This document shows positions 1 through 6,964 of a stretch of 7,082 bases of DNA, in pieces. The notes under the pieces are model-generated. The model saw nothing but the letters and a program-made list of their open reading frames with translations, was not told the DNA's origin and made no database searches. Each line of letters opens with the position of its first letter. Within the stretch, counting starts at the first letter, position 1. The position numbers and the translations under genes were made by a program. The DNA comes from Pseudomonadota bacterium (GTDB lineage: Bacteria > Pseudomonadota > Alphaproteobacteria > Rhodobacterales > Rhodobacteraceae): assembly GCA_027623875.1 (NCBI GenBank), contig JAQBUS010000048.1, forward strand, positions 1-7,082, given 5' to 3'.

Positions 1-375
1 GCCTTCCGGAGCCATCAAAGAGGCATCAAATCTATTTATAGAGGTTGAAATTATATCGCTATAAGAGGTCTCAATCTCAAGCCAAGTAAGCCCCTGCCAC
101 TCCCCCATCATTACTTCAGATAAATTATCATCAACTCTAACATCTAATCTACAATGTGTACTTATAATCTTAGCTGTTTCGATAGATCGTCCCAGTGGAC
201 TAGAATATATTAAGGTATCACTTGAAAGGCTTAGTTCTTTTATAAACTCTGCCTGACCAAAGGCTTGCTCCTTCCCAAAGTTAGTTAGCGATGAGTTTTT
301 TTGTCCGTGAAGTCGACCAATTGAGTTCCATTCCGTTTCGCCGTGTCGTAATAAAAACAGTTCAGGATAGGCCAT
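1..375 (-). CDS. Histidine phosphatase family protein (phosphoglycerate mutase-like), C-terminus cut by window edge
   Basis: The 125 visible codons start MAYPELFLLRHGETEWNS, the RHG signature of the histidine phosphatase superfamily; His11 is the expected phospho-accepting residue and Arg10 its partner. SSPLGRSIETA at residues 58-68 supplies the second conserved Arg (Arg63), and SEVMMGEWQG (86-95) fits the family's acid-containing segment (Glu87). The visible part ends at APEG, just where the family usually has a G-E-S turn before the second catalytic His, which lies outside the window. Members dephosphorylate sugar phosphates, phosphoglycerate, alpha-ribazole phosphate or proteins; the substrate cannot be read from this fragment. 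The ATG at 373-375 lies inside the end of the upstream DUF3445 gene, a 14-base overlap including the stop, so the two are probably translated from one message. No separate strong ribosome binding site was seen. Family confidence is high, specific function unknown. Confidence 0.9.
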   Translation of the reverse strand, partial: MAYPELFLLRHGETEWNSIGRLHGQKNSSLTNFGKEQAFGQAEFIKELSLSSDTLIYSSPLGRSIETAKIISTHCRLDVRVDDNLSEVMMGEWQGLTWLEIETSYSDIISTSINRFDASLMAPEG

Positions 376-1141
376 GGCTAACCAAACCTGCTACCTGCTC
401 TGAGCTTAAATCTGTCTCCCGTATAACGTACGAATGAATTGAGAATATGACAGCATCTGTATTGGGCATTTTTAAAAGGGTTTGTCTCTCTGATCGAATA
501 TACTCTCCCTTTCTGGATAATCTTTCTAGATCGGAATTTCGTTTAGGATGAAAAAGCTCCGGATTTGCATACCTTAACACATTACCTCGCATTAAAGGTT
601 GGTCAGGCCTTACGGAGCTGATTATTCGTTCAACACGTTGCGCCAAAATAGTATCGTAGTTTTCGACCGGTTCATGAATTTGGGTCAGTGGTTTATTGAA
701 TTTCTCATTTAAATCCCAGCTTGCTGGAAAGCACAAACAAGCACCTCGCAGTAAATGCTCGCCACCAACCTTTTGAAGAATAATAATATCCTCTTGGATC
801 AACTTAGCTAAGCTTAAAAGCGGTTCAGCCTTATCAATAGTCACAACAACCTCATCTGGCCGTCTCACTTCGCTTCCATTAATCTCAAACCCCAAACCAG
901 GGATTAAGCTTAGGACTTTATTCAAAACTTCAATTGCCGCCGGAATAGCTTCATTTGCTAGGCGATGGACTTGATCAAAGTTCTTGGAAACTAACTCCGA
1001 TTTTAATAAAAGTTGTTCCGTGTATGCTTCATCTATCTGTATCCACTCACTTAACGAAACAGGAGTAATACCTGGGAGCTTACTAGTCTGGGTTTGCATC
1101 CATGGAGCAAAAGATAACGATTTTTGCAATACTATCTTCAT
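362..1141 (-). CDS. DUF3445 family protein, haem-dependent oxidative N-demethylase alpha-subunit-like (HODM/DmmA-like)
   Basis: A 259-residue protein that I recognise as the DUF3445 (HODM_asu-like) family. Family-type segments, in order, are FAPWMQ near residue 11, QEDIIILQK (116-124), the hallmark CLCFPASWDLNEKF (135-148), IHEPV (155-159), the segment around LMRGNVLRYANPELFHP (about 183-199), RSERQTLLKMPNT (216-228) and FSIHSYV (233-239). The characterised relative is the alpha subunit of dimethylamine monooxygenase, a PAS-like domain that binds haem and demethylates secondary amines with electrons from separate reductase subunits. None of those subunits is encoded in the visible window, so the substrate here is open. 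No signal peptide or membrane segment is apparent, so a cytoplasmic protein is likely. The start at 1139-1141 is chosen because AGGA lies five bases upstream; an ATG 54 bases further out would add an unusual basic, Cys/Phe-rich extension. It overlaps the phosphatase gene downstream and diverges from dddP. Confidence 0.85.
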   Translation of the reverse strand: MKIVLQKSLSFAPWMQTQTSKLPGITPVSLSEWIQIDEAYTEQLLLKSELVSKNFDQVHRLANEAIPAAIEVLNKVLSLIPGLGFEINGSEVRRPDEVVVTIDKAEPLLSLAKLIQEDIIILQKVGGEHLLRGACLCFPASWDLNEKFNKPLTQIHEPVENYDTILAQRVERIISSVRPDQPLMRGNVLRYANPELFHPKRNSDLERLSRKGEYIRSERQTLLKMPNTDAVIFSIHSYVIRETDLSSEQVAGLVSHGLS

Positions 1142-1146
1142 AAAAA

Positions 1147-1150
1147 TCCT
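1147..1150 (-). promoter_or_regulatory. Ribosome binding site deciding the DUF3445 start
   Basis: The minus strand reads AGGA, then five T bases, then the ATG at 1141-1139. The spacing and match favour this start over the in-frame ATG at 1195-1193. Confidence 0.6.
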
Positions 1151-1229
1151 AAAACGACAAAAGCAATGCATATAATGGCGTTTTCTTAATAGCATAACGA
1201 GAATTATGGGCCATCTTTAATTTAATACT

Positions 1230-1233
1230 GGAG
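1230..1233 (+). promoter_or_regulatory. Ribosome binding site of dddP
   Basis: GGAG lies seven bases (all A) before the ATG at 1241, good spacing for a Shine-Dalgarno site, and supports the chosen dddP start. Confidence 0.7.
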
Positions 1234-1240
1234 AAAAAAA

Positions 1241-2584
1241 ATGAATACAAACTATAGTGATATTAGAAAAATTGATCCGACAAAGGGCACCTATTTTAAA
1301 GACGGTAACTTAAATGACAATGACCGTATAGAAATCGGGCCAACACTTCTGGCTTATAAAGAGTGGGAGGACAAAGAATTAACTCTTCCCAATTTAGAAA
1401 GAATGCGCGAATACCGGTGGAGACGCCTCACAGATCATATTGCCGAAAGAAACCTTGGTGGCCTTTTAATGTTTGACCCTTTAAACATAAGGTATGCGAC
1501 AGACAGCACCAACATGCAGCTCTGGAATACACACAATCCATTTAGGGCGGTTTTAATATGTAGTGACGGCCACATGGTTATCTGGGATTATAAAAATTCT
1601 CCATTTTTATCCAGATTTAATCCCTTAGTTAAAGAACAAAGATCGGGAGCTGATTTATTTTACTTTGATAGAGGAGACAAACTTGAGGATGCAGCAGATA
1701 TTTTTTCAAGTCAGGTAAAGCAGCTAATTCAAGAACACGGCGGATCAAACATGCGGTTGGCCGCAGACAAACCCATGATACATGGTCTTCGAGCGCTAGA
1801 GGCACACGGTTTTACAGTAATACCCGGCGAAGAGTGCACCGAGAAAGCGCGATCCATAAAGGGACCAGACGAAATATTAGCTATGCGCGCTGCCTGCCAT
1901 GCCTGTGAACTTTCTGTTGAAGAAATGGAAAAATATGCGCGTAACTCAATTCCTTCTGGTGGAGTGAGTGAAGACGAAGTGTGGGCGGTTCTGCATGCCG
2001 AAAACATCAAAAGAGGTGGCGAGTGGATTGAGACTAGATTACTTGCGTCAGGCCAGAGAACTAATCCTTGGTTCCAAGAATGTGGGCCTAGAATTATTCA
2101 AAATAATGAAATTATCAGTTTTGATACTGACCTAATTGGTGCATACGGAATGTGTTGTGACATCTCTCGAAGCTGGTGGATCGGAGATAGGAAACCGCCC
2201 CCAGGAATGATATATGCTATGCAACATGCCAGAGACCACATATCAGAAAATATGGCTATGTTAAAACCCGGGATTACTATTAACGAATTAATTGAAAACG
2301 GTCATAAATTAGATGAAAAGTTTCAAACTCAAAAATATGGCTGTAAAATGCACGGTGTTGGCTTATGTGATGAGTGGCCCTTGGTAGGCTATCCGGACAA
2401 GGCTGTTAAGGGCGCTTTTGAATATGACTTAAAACCTGGAATGACCTTATGTGTCGAAGCTCTAGTCGGTGAGGGTGGCGGGGATTTCTCAATAAAGCTG
2501 GAAGATCAAGTTCTTATTACAGAAACGGGATTTGAGAACTTAACAAACTATCCATTTGATGATATATTGTCTGGTAATGGATAA
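1241..2584 (+). CDS. dddP: DMSP lyase DddP (M24-fold, iron-dependent)
   Basis: A 447-residue protein of the M24 'pita-bread' peptidase fold that I recognise as DddP, which cleaves DMSP to dimethyl sulfide and acrylate in the cytoplasm rather than hydrolysing peptides. From memory, long stretches match roseobacter DddP: RKIDP (9-13), NDNDRIEIGPT (25-35), FDPLNIRYATDSTNMQLWN (78-96), YKNSPFLSRFNPL (117-129), GEWIETRLLASG (260-271), PWFQECGPRI (276-285), ISFDTD (292-297) and YGCKMHGVGLCDEWPLV (366-382). The metal ligands known for Ruegeria lacuscaerulescens DddP fall at identical numbers here: Asp295, Asp297, Asp307, His371, Glu406 and Glu421. The proposed catalytic base Asp377 and Tyr366 are also present. 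Length equals that of known DddP (about 445-450). No signal peptide is visible. The downstream PIG-L gene overlaps its last eight bases. A creatinase or Xaa-Pro aminopeptidase is the alternative fold-level reading, but the similarity makes DddP much more likely. Confidence 0.95.
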   Translation: MNTNYSDIRKIDPTKGTYFKDGNLNDNDRIEIGPTLLAYKEWEDKELTLPNLERMREYRWRRLTDHIAERNLGGLLMFDPLNIRYATDSTNMQLWNTHNPFRAVLICSDGHMVIWDYKNSPFLSRFNPLVKEQRSGADLFYFDRGDKLEDAADIFSSQVKQLIQEHGGSNMRLAADKPMIHGLRALEAHGFTVIPGEECTEKARSIKGPDEILAMRAACHACELSVEEMEKYARNSIPSGGVSEDEVWAVLHAENIKRGGEWIETRLLASGQRTNPWFQECGPRIIQNNEIISFDTDLIGAYGMCCDISRSWWIGDRKPPPGMIYAMQHARDHISENMAMLKPGITINELIENGHKLDEKFQTQKYGCKMHGVGLCDEWPLVGYPDKAVKGAFEYDLKPGMTLCVEALVGEGGGDFSIKLEDQVLITETGFENLTNYPFDDILSGNG

Positions 2585-3272
2585 ACCTGTCAAACCTTTA
2601 CCTCGCCTGCTTGTAATCGAAGCTCATAGCGATGACTCAGCAATTAGTGCCTCTGCTTTTTTAGAAAAACACAGAGATAAGTATGATATTCGCTTTGCCC
2701 TTTTAACAGTGTCCGACATTAACCTTCATCATGCAGGAGAGCTGAAGCGCGACGCTCGCATTACCGAATATGCGAACTATGTTAAACACTTCAAGGGACT
2801 CTGGCATCGAGAAGGGAACTTACCACTTGATGCAGATTCCAGATTAGACACCATTCCAAAAAGAGAAATTATATCAGCAATTGAAAATATAATAAAAATT
2901 GTGAAACCCGAGATTTTAATAGTTCAGGGACCATCATTTCATCAGGACCACACTCTCGTTTATGAAGCGACAATAGCTGCTACGAGACCTACAGCGCTCC
3001 ACTGCCCAGACGAAATATATGTAATGGAGAACCCCACTTACGTCCACTCTATCGGTCCATCTACCGACTTCAAACCGGATTTGTATGTTAGTATGACAGA
3101 AAAAGAATTGAACAAGAAACTTGAATTGTTTAAAAAACACTTTCCAAGCCAGGTACGAGATGAACCGAACAGTCTCTCACTAGAAGGCATTAAGGCATGG
3201 TCCCGTTATAGAGGCATTGAAGCTCGTACTCTATATGCAGAAGCTTTCAAAACTTTTCGCAGAGTAATTTAA
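2577..3272 (+). CDS. PIG-L / LmbE family deacetylase-like hydrolase
   Basis: A 231-residue protein with the zinc hydrolase signature of the PIG-L/LmbE family. VIEAHSDDS (residues 13-21) matches the AHPDD motif: His17 and Asp20 should bind zinc and Asp19 should be the general base, by analogy with MshB. GPSFHQDH (118-125) provides His122 and the third zinc ligand His125. The R-x-x-x-x-x-E helix (RDARITEYANYV, 58-69) is also typical. Two residues deviate from the usual AHPDDE: Pro becomes Ser18 and Glu becomes Ser21. Known members remove acetyl or other acyl groups from amino sugars or cleave amide bonds in thiol conjugates; the substrate here cannot be deduced. The ATG at 2577 overlaps the dddP stop (2582-2584), suggesting coupled translation. 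A TTG at 2556 and an ATG at 2559 in the same frame would add a few residues and have no better ribosome site. Cytoplasmic; no membrane segment seen. Confidence 0.85.
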   Translation: MDKPVKPLPRLLVIEAHSDDSAISASAFLEKHRDKYDIRFALLTVSDINLHHAGELKRDARITEYANYVKHFKGLWHREGNLPLDADSRLDTIPKREIISAIENIIKIVKPEILIVQGPSFHQDHTLVYEATIAATRPTALHCPDEIYVMENPTYVHSIGPSTDFKPDLYVSMTEKELNKKLELFKKHFPSQVRDEPNSLSLEGIKAWSRYRGIEARTLYAEAFKTFRRVI

Positions 3273-3274
3273 AA

Positions 3275-3302
3275 AATAAAAACTCTCAACTCAACGTTTA
3301 TT
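3275..3302 (-). terminator. Possible weak terminator in the convergent PIG-L/uvrA gap
   Basis: The 34-base gap between two converging genes holds AATAAAAAC (3275-3283) and GTTTATT (3296-3302), which can pair as an AT-rich stem with a two-base bulge. Read on the minus strand, the stem is followed by TTTTTT, fitting the end of uvrA. It is weak, with only one G-C pair. Confidence 0.3.
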
Positions 3303-3306
3303 ATTG

Positions 3307-6150
3307 TTATCCTTTAAGTATCTTTTTTAAATATTTTCCAGTGTAGGATTTTGTTGACATAATAATATCCTCCGGAGTTCCCAAAGCGACAACTGAACCA
3401 CCTCCATCGCCTCCCTCAGGACCAACATCTATGATATAATCAGCCGTTTTTACTACATCGAGATTGTGTTCTATTACTACAACGGTATTTCCTTGATCTA
3501 CAAGCTCGTGTAAAATCTCAAGAAGCTTCCTTACATCGTCAAAATGCAAACCGGTTGTAGGTTCATCCAAAATATAAAGTGTTTTTCCAGTAGATCTCTT
3601 TGAAAGCTCTTTAGAAAGCTTAACTCGCTGGGCTTCACCTCCTGATAAAGTTGTCGCTTGCTGCCCAACTTTAATATATCCAAGCCCAACGCGTACTAGC
3701 GCGTCCATTTTATCCCTAATAGATGGTATGGCGACAAAGAAAGACTGAGCTTCCTCTACAGTCATATCCAAAACATCCGAAATACTCTTTCCCTTAAACT
3801 TTACTTCTAAAGTCTCTCTGTTATAGCGAGCACCAACACACGTCTCACAGGTGACGTACACATCTGATAAAAAATGCATCTCTATTTTTATTAAACCATC
3901 ACCCTGACAAGCCTCACATCGGCCACCTTTAACGTTAAAACTAAACCTCCCGGCTTTATATCCCCTGGCCTTTGCTTCGGGCAATCCAGAGAACCATTCT
4001 CTAATTGGAGTGAAAGCACCAGTATAGGTGGCTGGATTAGATCTAGGAGTTCTTCCAATGGCCCTCTGATCAATGTCAATTACTTTATCAAGGTACTCCA
4101 AACCGACGATTCCCTCACAGGGCGCGGGTGTCTGCTTTGCTCCATTAATTACCATCGAAGCATTCTTAAAAAGTGTCTCTATTGTAAGAGTGGATTTCCC
4201 ACTCCCAGAAACACCCGTAACGCAAATAAATTTTCCAAGTGGAAAATTCACACTTATAGATTTTAAATTATTTCCGGTTGCATTATTAATGAATACTGAA
4301 TTGCCATTTCCCAAACGTCTCTCTTTAGGTACTTTTATTTTTTTTGTACCCGCTAAATATTGCCCAGTAAGGCTATTTTTGTTTTTAACGATATCATCAG
4401 GGCTTCCAAATGCAACGACTTGACCTCCATGAATACCCGCGCCCGGGCCGATATCAAAGACGTAGTCTGCCTCTCGAATAGCTTCCTCGTCATGTTCAAC
4501 AACTATAACAGTATTTCCCTGGTCTCTTAAGTTTTTGAGTGTTTTTAATAATTTATCATTATCCCGCTGATGAAGACCTATAGAAGGCTCATCAAGAACA
4601 TAAAGCACCCCAGTTAAACCTGACCCAATTTGACTAGCCAATCTAATCCGTTGACTCTCCCCACCAGACAATGTGCCGGAATTCCGTGATAAAGTAAGAT
4701 ATCCTAAACCGACATTATTTAAAAATCCCAACCTCTCTCCGATTTCTTTCAAAATAGCTTTGGCAATTTCAGATTTTTGATGTGATAAATTTTCAGGAAT
4801 TTTCTGAATCCAATCAGCAACATCCTTAATTGACATCTGAACGGCCTCTCCAATATGAAGTCCAGAAATTTGAACAGCTAAAGCCTCAGGTTTCAGACGG
4901 AAACCGCCACACGTTTCACAGGGTCTATCATTTTGATATTTTTCAAAATCATGCTGAACCCAAGAGGAGTCAGTTTCCCTATACCGGCGTATTAAATTAG
5001 GAATAACTCCTTCAAATGCACGAATAACATTATAAACCCTACCACCTTCATCATAACGAAATTTAATTTCTTCCTTGTCAGATCCATACAAAAAAATATT
5101 TTTATATTTCTCTTCTAACTCTCTCCACAATAATTTCTTTTTAAAACCGTAATGGTTAGCAATAGATTCAATCGTTTGTAAAAAATATGGGGATTTACCC
5201 TTTCTCCATGGAGCAATGGCACCCTCATAAATAGTTAAGGAATCATCCGGAACGACTAAACGAGGATCAAAGAAGAGTTCCACTCCTAAACCGTCGCAAG
5301 TAGGGCACGCCCCGAAGGGTGCGTTAAATGAAAACAACCTAGGCTCAATTTCGGATATAGTAAAACCGGATGTGGGGCACGCAAATTTCTCTGAAAATGT
5401 AAGAACCTCCTTGCTATTCAGATTTTCCTCAACTGTCTCAACTATCGAAATGCCATCTGCCAAGTCTAATGCAGTTCGAAAGCTATCAGCCAGTCGAGTC
5501 TCAGTACCTTTTTTTACAACAATTCGGTCAACAACTACTTCAATCGAATGTCTCAATTTCTTATCAAGCACAGGTGGTTCCTCTAAACTAAAGTACTCTC
5601 CATCCACCCTGACCCTTTGGAAACCAAGTTTGACTAATTCCAAAAATTCTTTTCTGTATTCTCCTTTTCGATCTCGAACAATTGGAGCCAAAAGATAGGC
5701 TCTTGTTCCCTCAGGCAGTGAAAGAACCCTGTCAACCATATCTTGAACTTGTTGCGCCTCAATGGGCAAGCCAGTCACAGGGCTAAATGGAGTGCCCGCC
5801 CTAGCAAAAAGAAGGCGCAAATAATCATAAATTTCCGTAATAGTACCAACTGTAGATCTAGGATTTTTACTCGTGGTCCTTTGCTCAATTGATATTGCTG
5901 GACTTAGTCCGCTAATATGGTCAACATCTGGCTTTTCCATCATATCTAAAAATTGGCGAGCGTATGCTGAAAGAGACTCAACGTATCTTCTTTGACCCTC
6001 AGCATAAATGGTATCAAAGGCCAAACTGGACTTTCCAGACCCGGAAACGCCAGTAATTACAACAAATTGGTTCCTCGGTATATCTACATCTATATTCTTT
6101 AAGTTGTGCTCTCTAGCACCTCGAACTTGAATTTTTTTAAGTTCTGACAT
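3307..6150 (-). CDS. uvrA: UvrABC system protein A (excinuclease ABC subunit A)
   Basis: A complete 947-residue UvrA, the damage-recognition ATPase that dimerises, loads UvrB on lesions and starts nucleotide excision repair. It has both ABC modules. The first has Walker A GVSGSGKS (34-41), signature LSGGESQR (494-501) and Walker B VLYVLDEPS (515-523). The second has Walker A GVSGSGKS (646-653), signature LSGGEAQR (835-842) and Walker B LYILDEPTTG. The insertion zinc site is intact as C745-C748-C768-C771, and CETC at 411-414 is present. The first zinc site reads C258-P-T-S261 with C282 and C285, so one of the four usual cysteines is Ser, which I recall as common in alphaproteobacteria. The start at 6148-6150 (MSELKKIQVRGAREHNLKN) is preferred because it fits the family N-terminus and has GAGTGG seven bases upstream; in-frame ATGs at 6165 and 6180 would add 5 or 10 residues. 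Length is normal for the family. Confidence 0.98.
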   Translation of the reverse strand: MSELKKIQVRGAREHNLKNIDVDIPRNQFVVITGVSGSGKSSLAFDTIYAEGQRRYVESLSAYARQFLDMMEKPDVDHISGLSPAISIEQRTTSKNPRSTVGTITEIYDYLRLLFARAGTPFSPVTGLPIEAQQVQDMVDRVLSLPEGTRAYLLAPIVRDRKGEYRKEFLELVKLGFQRVRVDGEYFSLEEPPVLDKKLRHSIEVVVDRIVVKKGTETRLADSFRTALDLADGISIVETVEENLNSKEVLTFSEKFACPTSGFTISEIEPRLFSFNAPFGACPTCDGLGVELFFDPRLVVPDDSLTIYEGAIAPWRKGKSPYFLQTIESIANHYGFKKKLLWRELEEKYKNIFLYGSDKEEIKFRYDEGGRVYNVIRAFEGVIPNLIRRYRETDSSWVQHDFEKYQNDRPCETCGGFRLKPEALAVQISGLHIGEAVQMSIKDVADWIQKIPENLSHQKSEIAKAILKEIGERLGFLNNVGLGYLTLSRNSGTLSGGESQRIRLASQIGSGLTGVLYVLDEPSIGLHQRDNDKLLKTLKNLRDQGNTVIVVEHDEEAIREADYVFDIGPGAGIHGGQVVAFGSPDDIVKNKNSLTGQYLAGTKKIKVPKERRLGNGNSVFINNATGNNLKSISVNFPLGKFICVTGVSGSGKSTLTIETLFKNASMVINGAKQTPAPCEGIVGLEYLDKVIDIDQRAIGRTPRSNPATYTGAFTPIREWFSGLPEAKARGYKAGRFSFNVKGGRCEACQGDGLIKIEMHFLSDVYVTCETCVGARYNRETLEVKFKGKSISDVLDMTVEEAQSFFVAIPSIRDKMDALVRVGLGYIKVGQQATTLSGGEAQRVKLSKELSKRSTGKTLYILDEPTTGLHFDDVRKLLEILHELVDQGNTVVVIEHNLDVVKTADYIIDVGPEGGDGGGSVVALGTPEDIIMSTKSYTGKYLKKILKG

Positions 6151-6368
6151 GAAATAACCACTCATAAAAAAACAGAACACACAACGAGTATGCCCGTGAA
6201 TAAGGTAAGTCTATTAACACACATCCCCAAACTTTAAAGCCCAATTACTAAAACTTTAACTAAGCCTAAAAACCAATTGATATGAGTTAATTTGTAAGTT
6301 CCTTTAAGAACAGTGAGCAGATCTGTTGAAATGTAAAATCACCTACTATAGGTCAATCGTAAACAACT
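6151..6368. other. Non-coding region upstream of uvrA
   Basis: This 218-base AT-rich stretch has no credible gene on either strand and must contain the uvrA promoter, though no clear -35/-10 pair stands out. On the minus strand, ACTC-N7-GTTC (6189 down to 6175) is a partial match to the alphaproteobacterial LexA box GTTC-N7-GTTC. At 6298-6311 GTTC and GAAC face each other across six bases, a small inverted repeat of unknown meaning. Confidence 0.5.
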
Positions 6369-6949
6369 TTAACTATCATTTAATAAAACTACCGAGTGCC
6401 TGTACCCACCAAGCGATAGATACTCCAACTCCGGTTTAGTACTCGACCTGCTTAAAGCATTGTTTCGAAATGGAAACCTACCAAACTGTCGGATGATCTC
6501 GCGGTGAACTTTCGAATTGAAAAGATTTTCCTGGTCCGTTTCAGGCATTCTACTCAAAAACAACCTAACATACTGTTCCTGATCGGCAATTGACTCTGAA
6601 TGCATAAATGGTAGATAAAAAAATGTCTAAAGCGTTCGTCTATTTTCAGATCCTAACCCTTGTGAATAGCATTATTTGCAGCAGCAAGAGCAACACTATC
6701 TAAAATAAATGAATTGGGTAATCCCCTAAACATATTTCTAGGGAATTGGTCAGTAAGTATAATATACGCCAATACCCCGCTAGGATATGTAAGCCACAAA
6801 GGAAATGCACCCGCTCTAGCGCTCTCCCAAACATTTAAGTATTTTCTTTGAATTGCAGAATCCAATTTATCGCTCTGGGAGTACCAATCCGAAGGTCCTA
6901 CATCATCTAGCCAATAAGAAAGAATTTCGTCTGGCGATGAGACTTGCAT
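6369..6949 (-). pseudogene. DUF924 family protein, broken by an in-frame stop and a frameshift
   Basis: Two adjacent reading frames together spell one DUF924 protein. The first part (6949 down to a TAG at 6655-6653) begins MQVSSPDEILSYWLDD and holds the family motif ILTDQFPRNMFRG, ending at NAIHKG. Past the TAG the same frame continues with DLKIDERFRHFF. A run of seven T on the coding strand (6623-6617) then shifts the frame; one more T would give YLPFMHSES and join directly to the second part, ADQEQYVRLF...REIIRQFGRFPFRNNALSRSST, ending in a TAA at 6371-6369. FFYLPFMHSE and the FGRFPFRN segment are DUF924 hallmarks. The summed length, about 190 residues, is normal for the family. The family has no established biochemical function that I can state. 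With two separate lesions it is probably not functional, unless sequencing errors explain them. The start is well supported by a strong ribosome site. Confidence 0.85.
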
Positions 6950-6954
6950 ACTTA

Positions 6955-6960
6955 CCTCCT
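6955..6960 (-). promoter_or_regulatory. Strong ribosome binding site of the DUF924 gene
   Basis: AGGAGG on the minus strand lies five bases before the ATG at 6949-6947. It is the best Shine-Dalgarno match in the window, kept in front of a broken gene, which suggests recent decay or a sequencing artefact. Confidence 0.75.
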
Positions 6961-6964
6961 ATGA

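Larger units (their letters stand above)
1142..1240. promoter_or_regulatory. Divergent intergenic region between DUF3445 gene and dddP, with candidate -10 box
   Basis: These 99 bases separate two divergent starts and should hold the promoters for both directions. A perfect TATAAT at 1171-1176 is read on the plus strand, preceded by TGCA, which is one base off an extended -10. It would place a transcript start near 1183, giving a leader of about 58 bases for dddP. No good -35 match lies 16-18 bases upstream, so either an activator is needed or the match is chance in AT-rich DNA. No convincing minus-strand promoter or operator palindrome was found by eye. Confidence 0.4.

Noticed and set aside
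984..1175. Plus-strand open frame of 63 codons opposite the DUF3445 gene
   Set aside because: It lies antisense to a recognised gene, has no ribosome site and resembles no known protein.
1142..1195. Longer start for the DUF3445 protein, adding 18 residues
   Set aside because: The extension is Arg/Cys/Phe-rich, unlike the family, lacks a ribosome site, and covers the divergent control region, while AGGA sits ideally before the inner ATG.
1729..2010. Minus-strand open frame inside dddP
   Set aside because: It is antisense to a well conserved coding region and has no family features.
2556..2576. TTG or ATG starts 18-21 bases upstream for the PIG-L protein
   Set aside because: They add an unconserved hydrophobic stub and have no better ribosome site; they cannot be fully excluded.
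1241..2584. Xaa-Pro aminopeptidase or creatinase assignment
   Set aside because: The fold is shared, but the segment-by-segment match, length and residue numbering point to DddP.
4073..4423. Plus-strand open frame inside uvrA (another lies at 5372-5698)
   Set aside because: Both are opposite conserved UvrA domains, have no ribosome site and look like chance open frames.
6151..6180. Longer uvrA starts at 6180 or 6165
   Set aside because: They lack a ribosome site, and MSELKKIQVRGAREHNLKN is the usual UvrA beginning.
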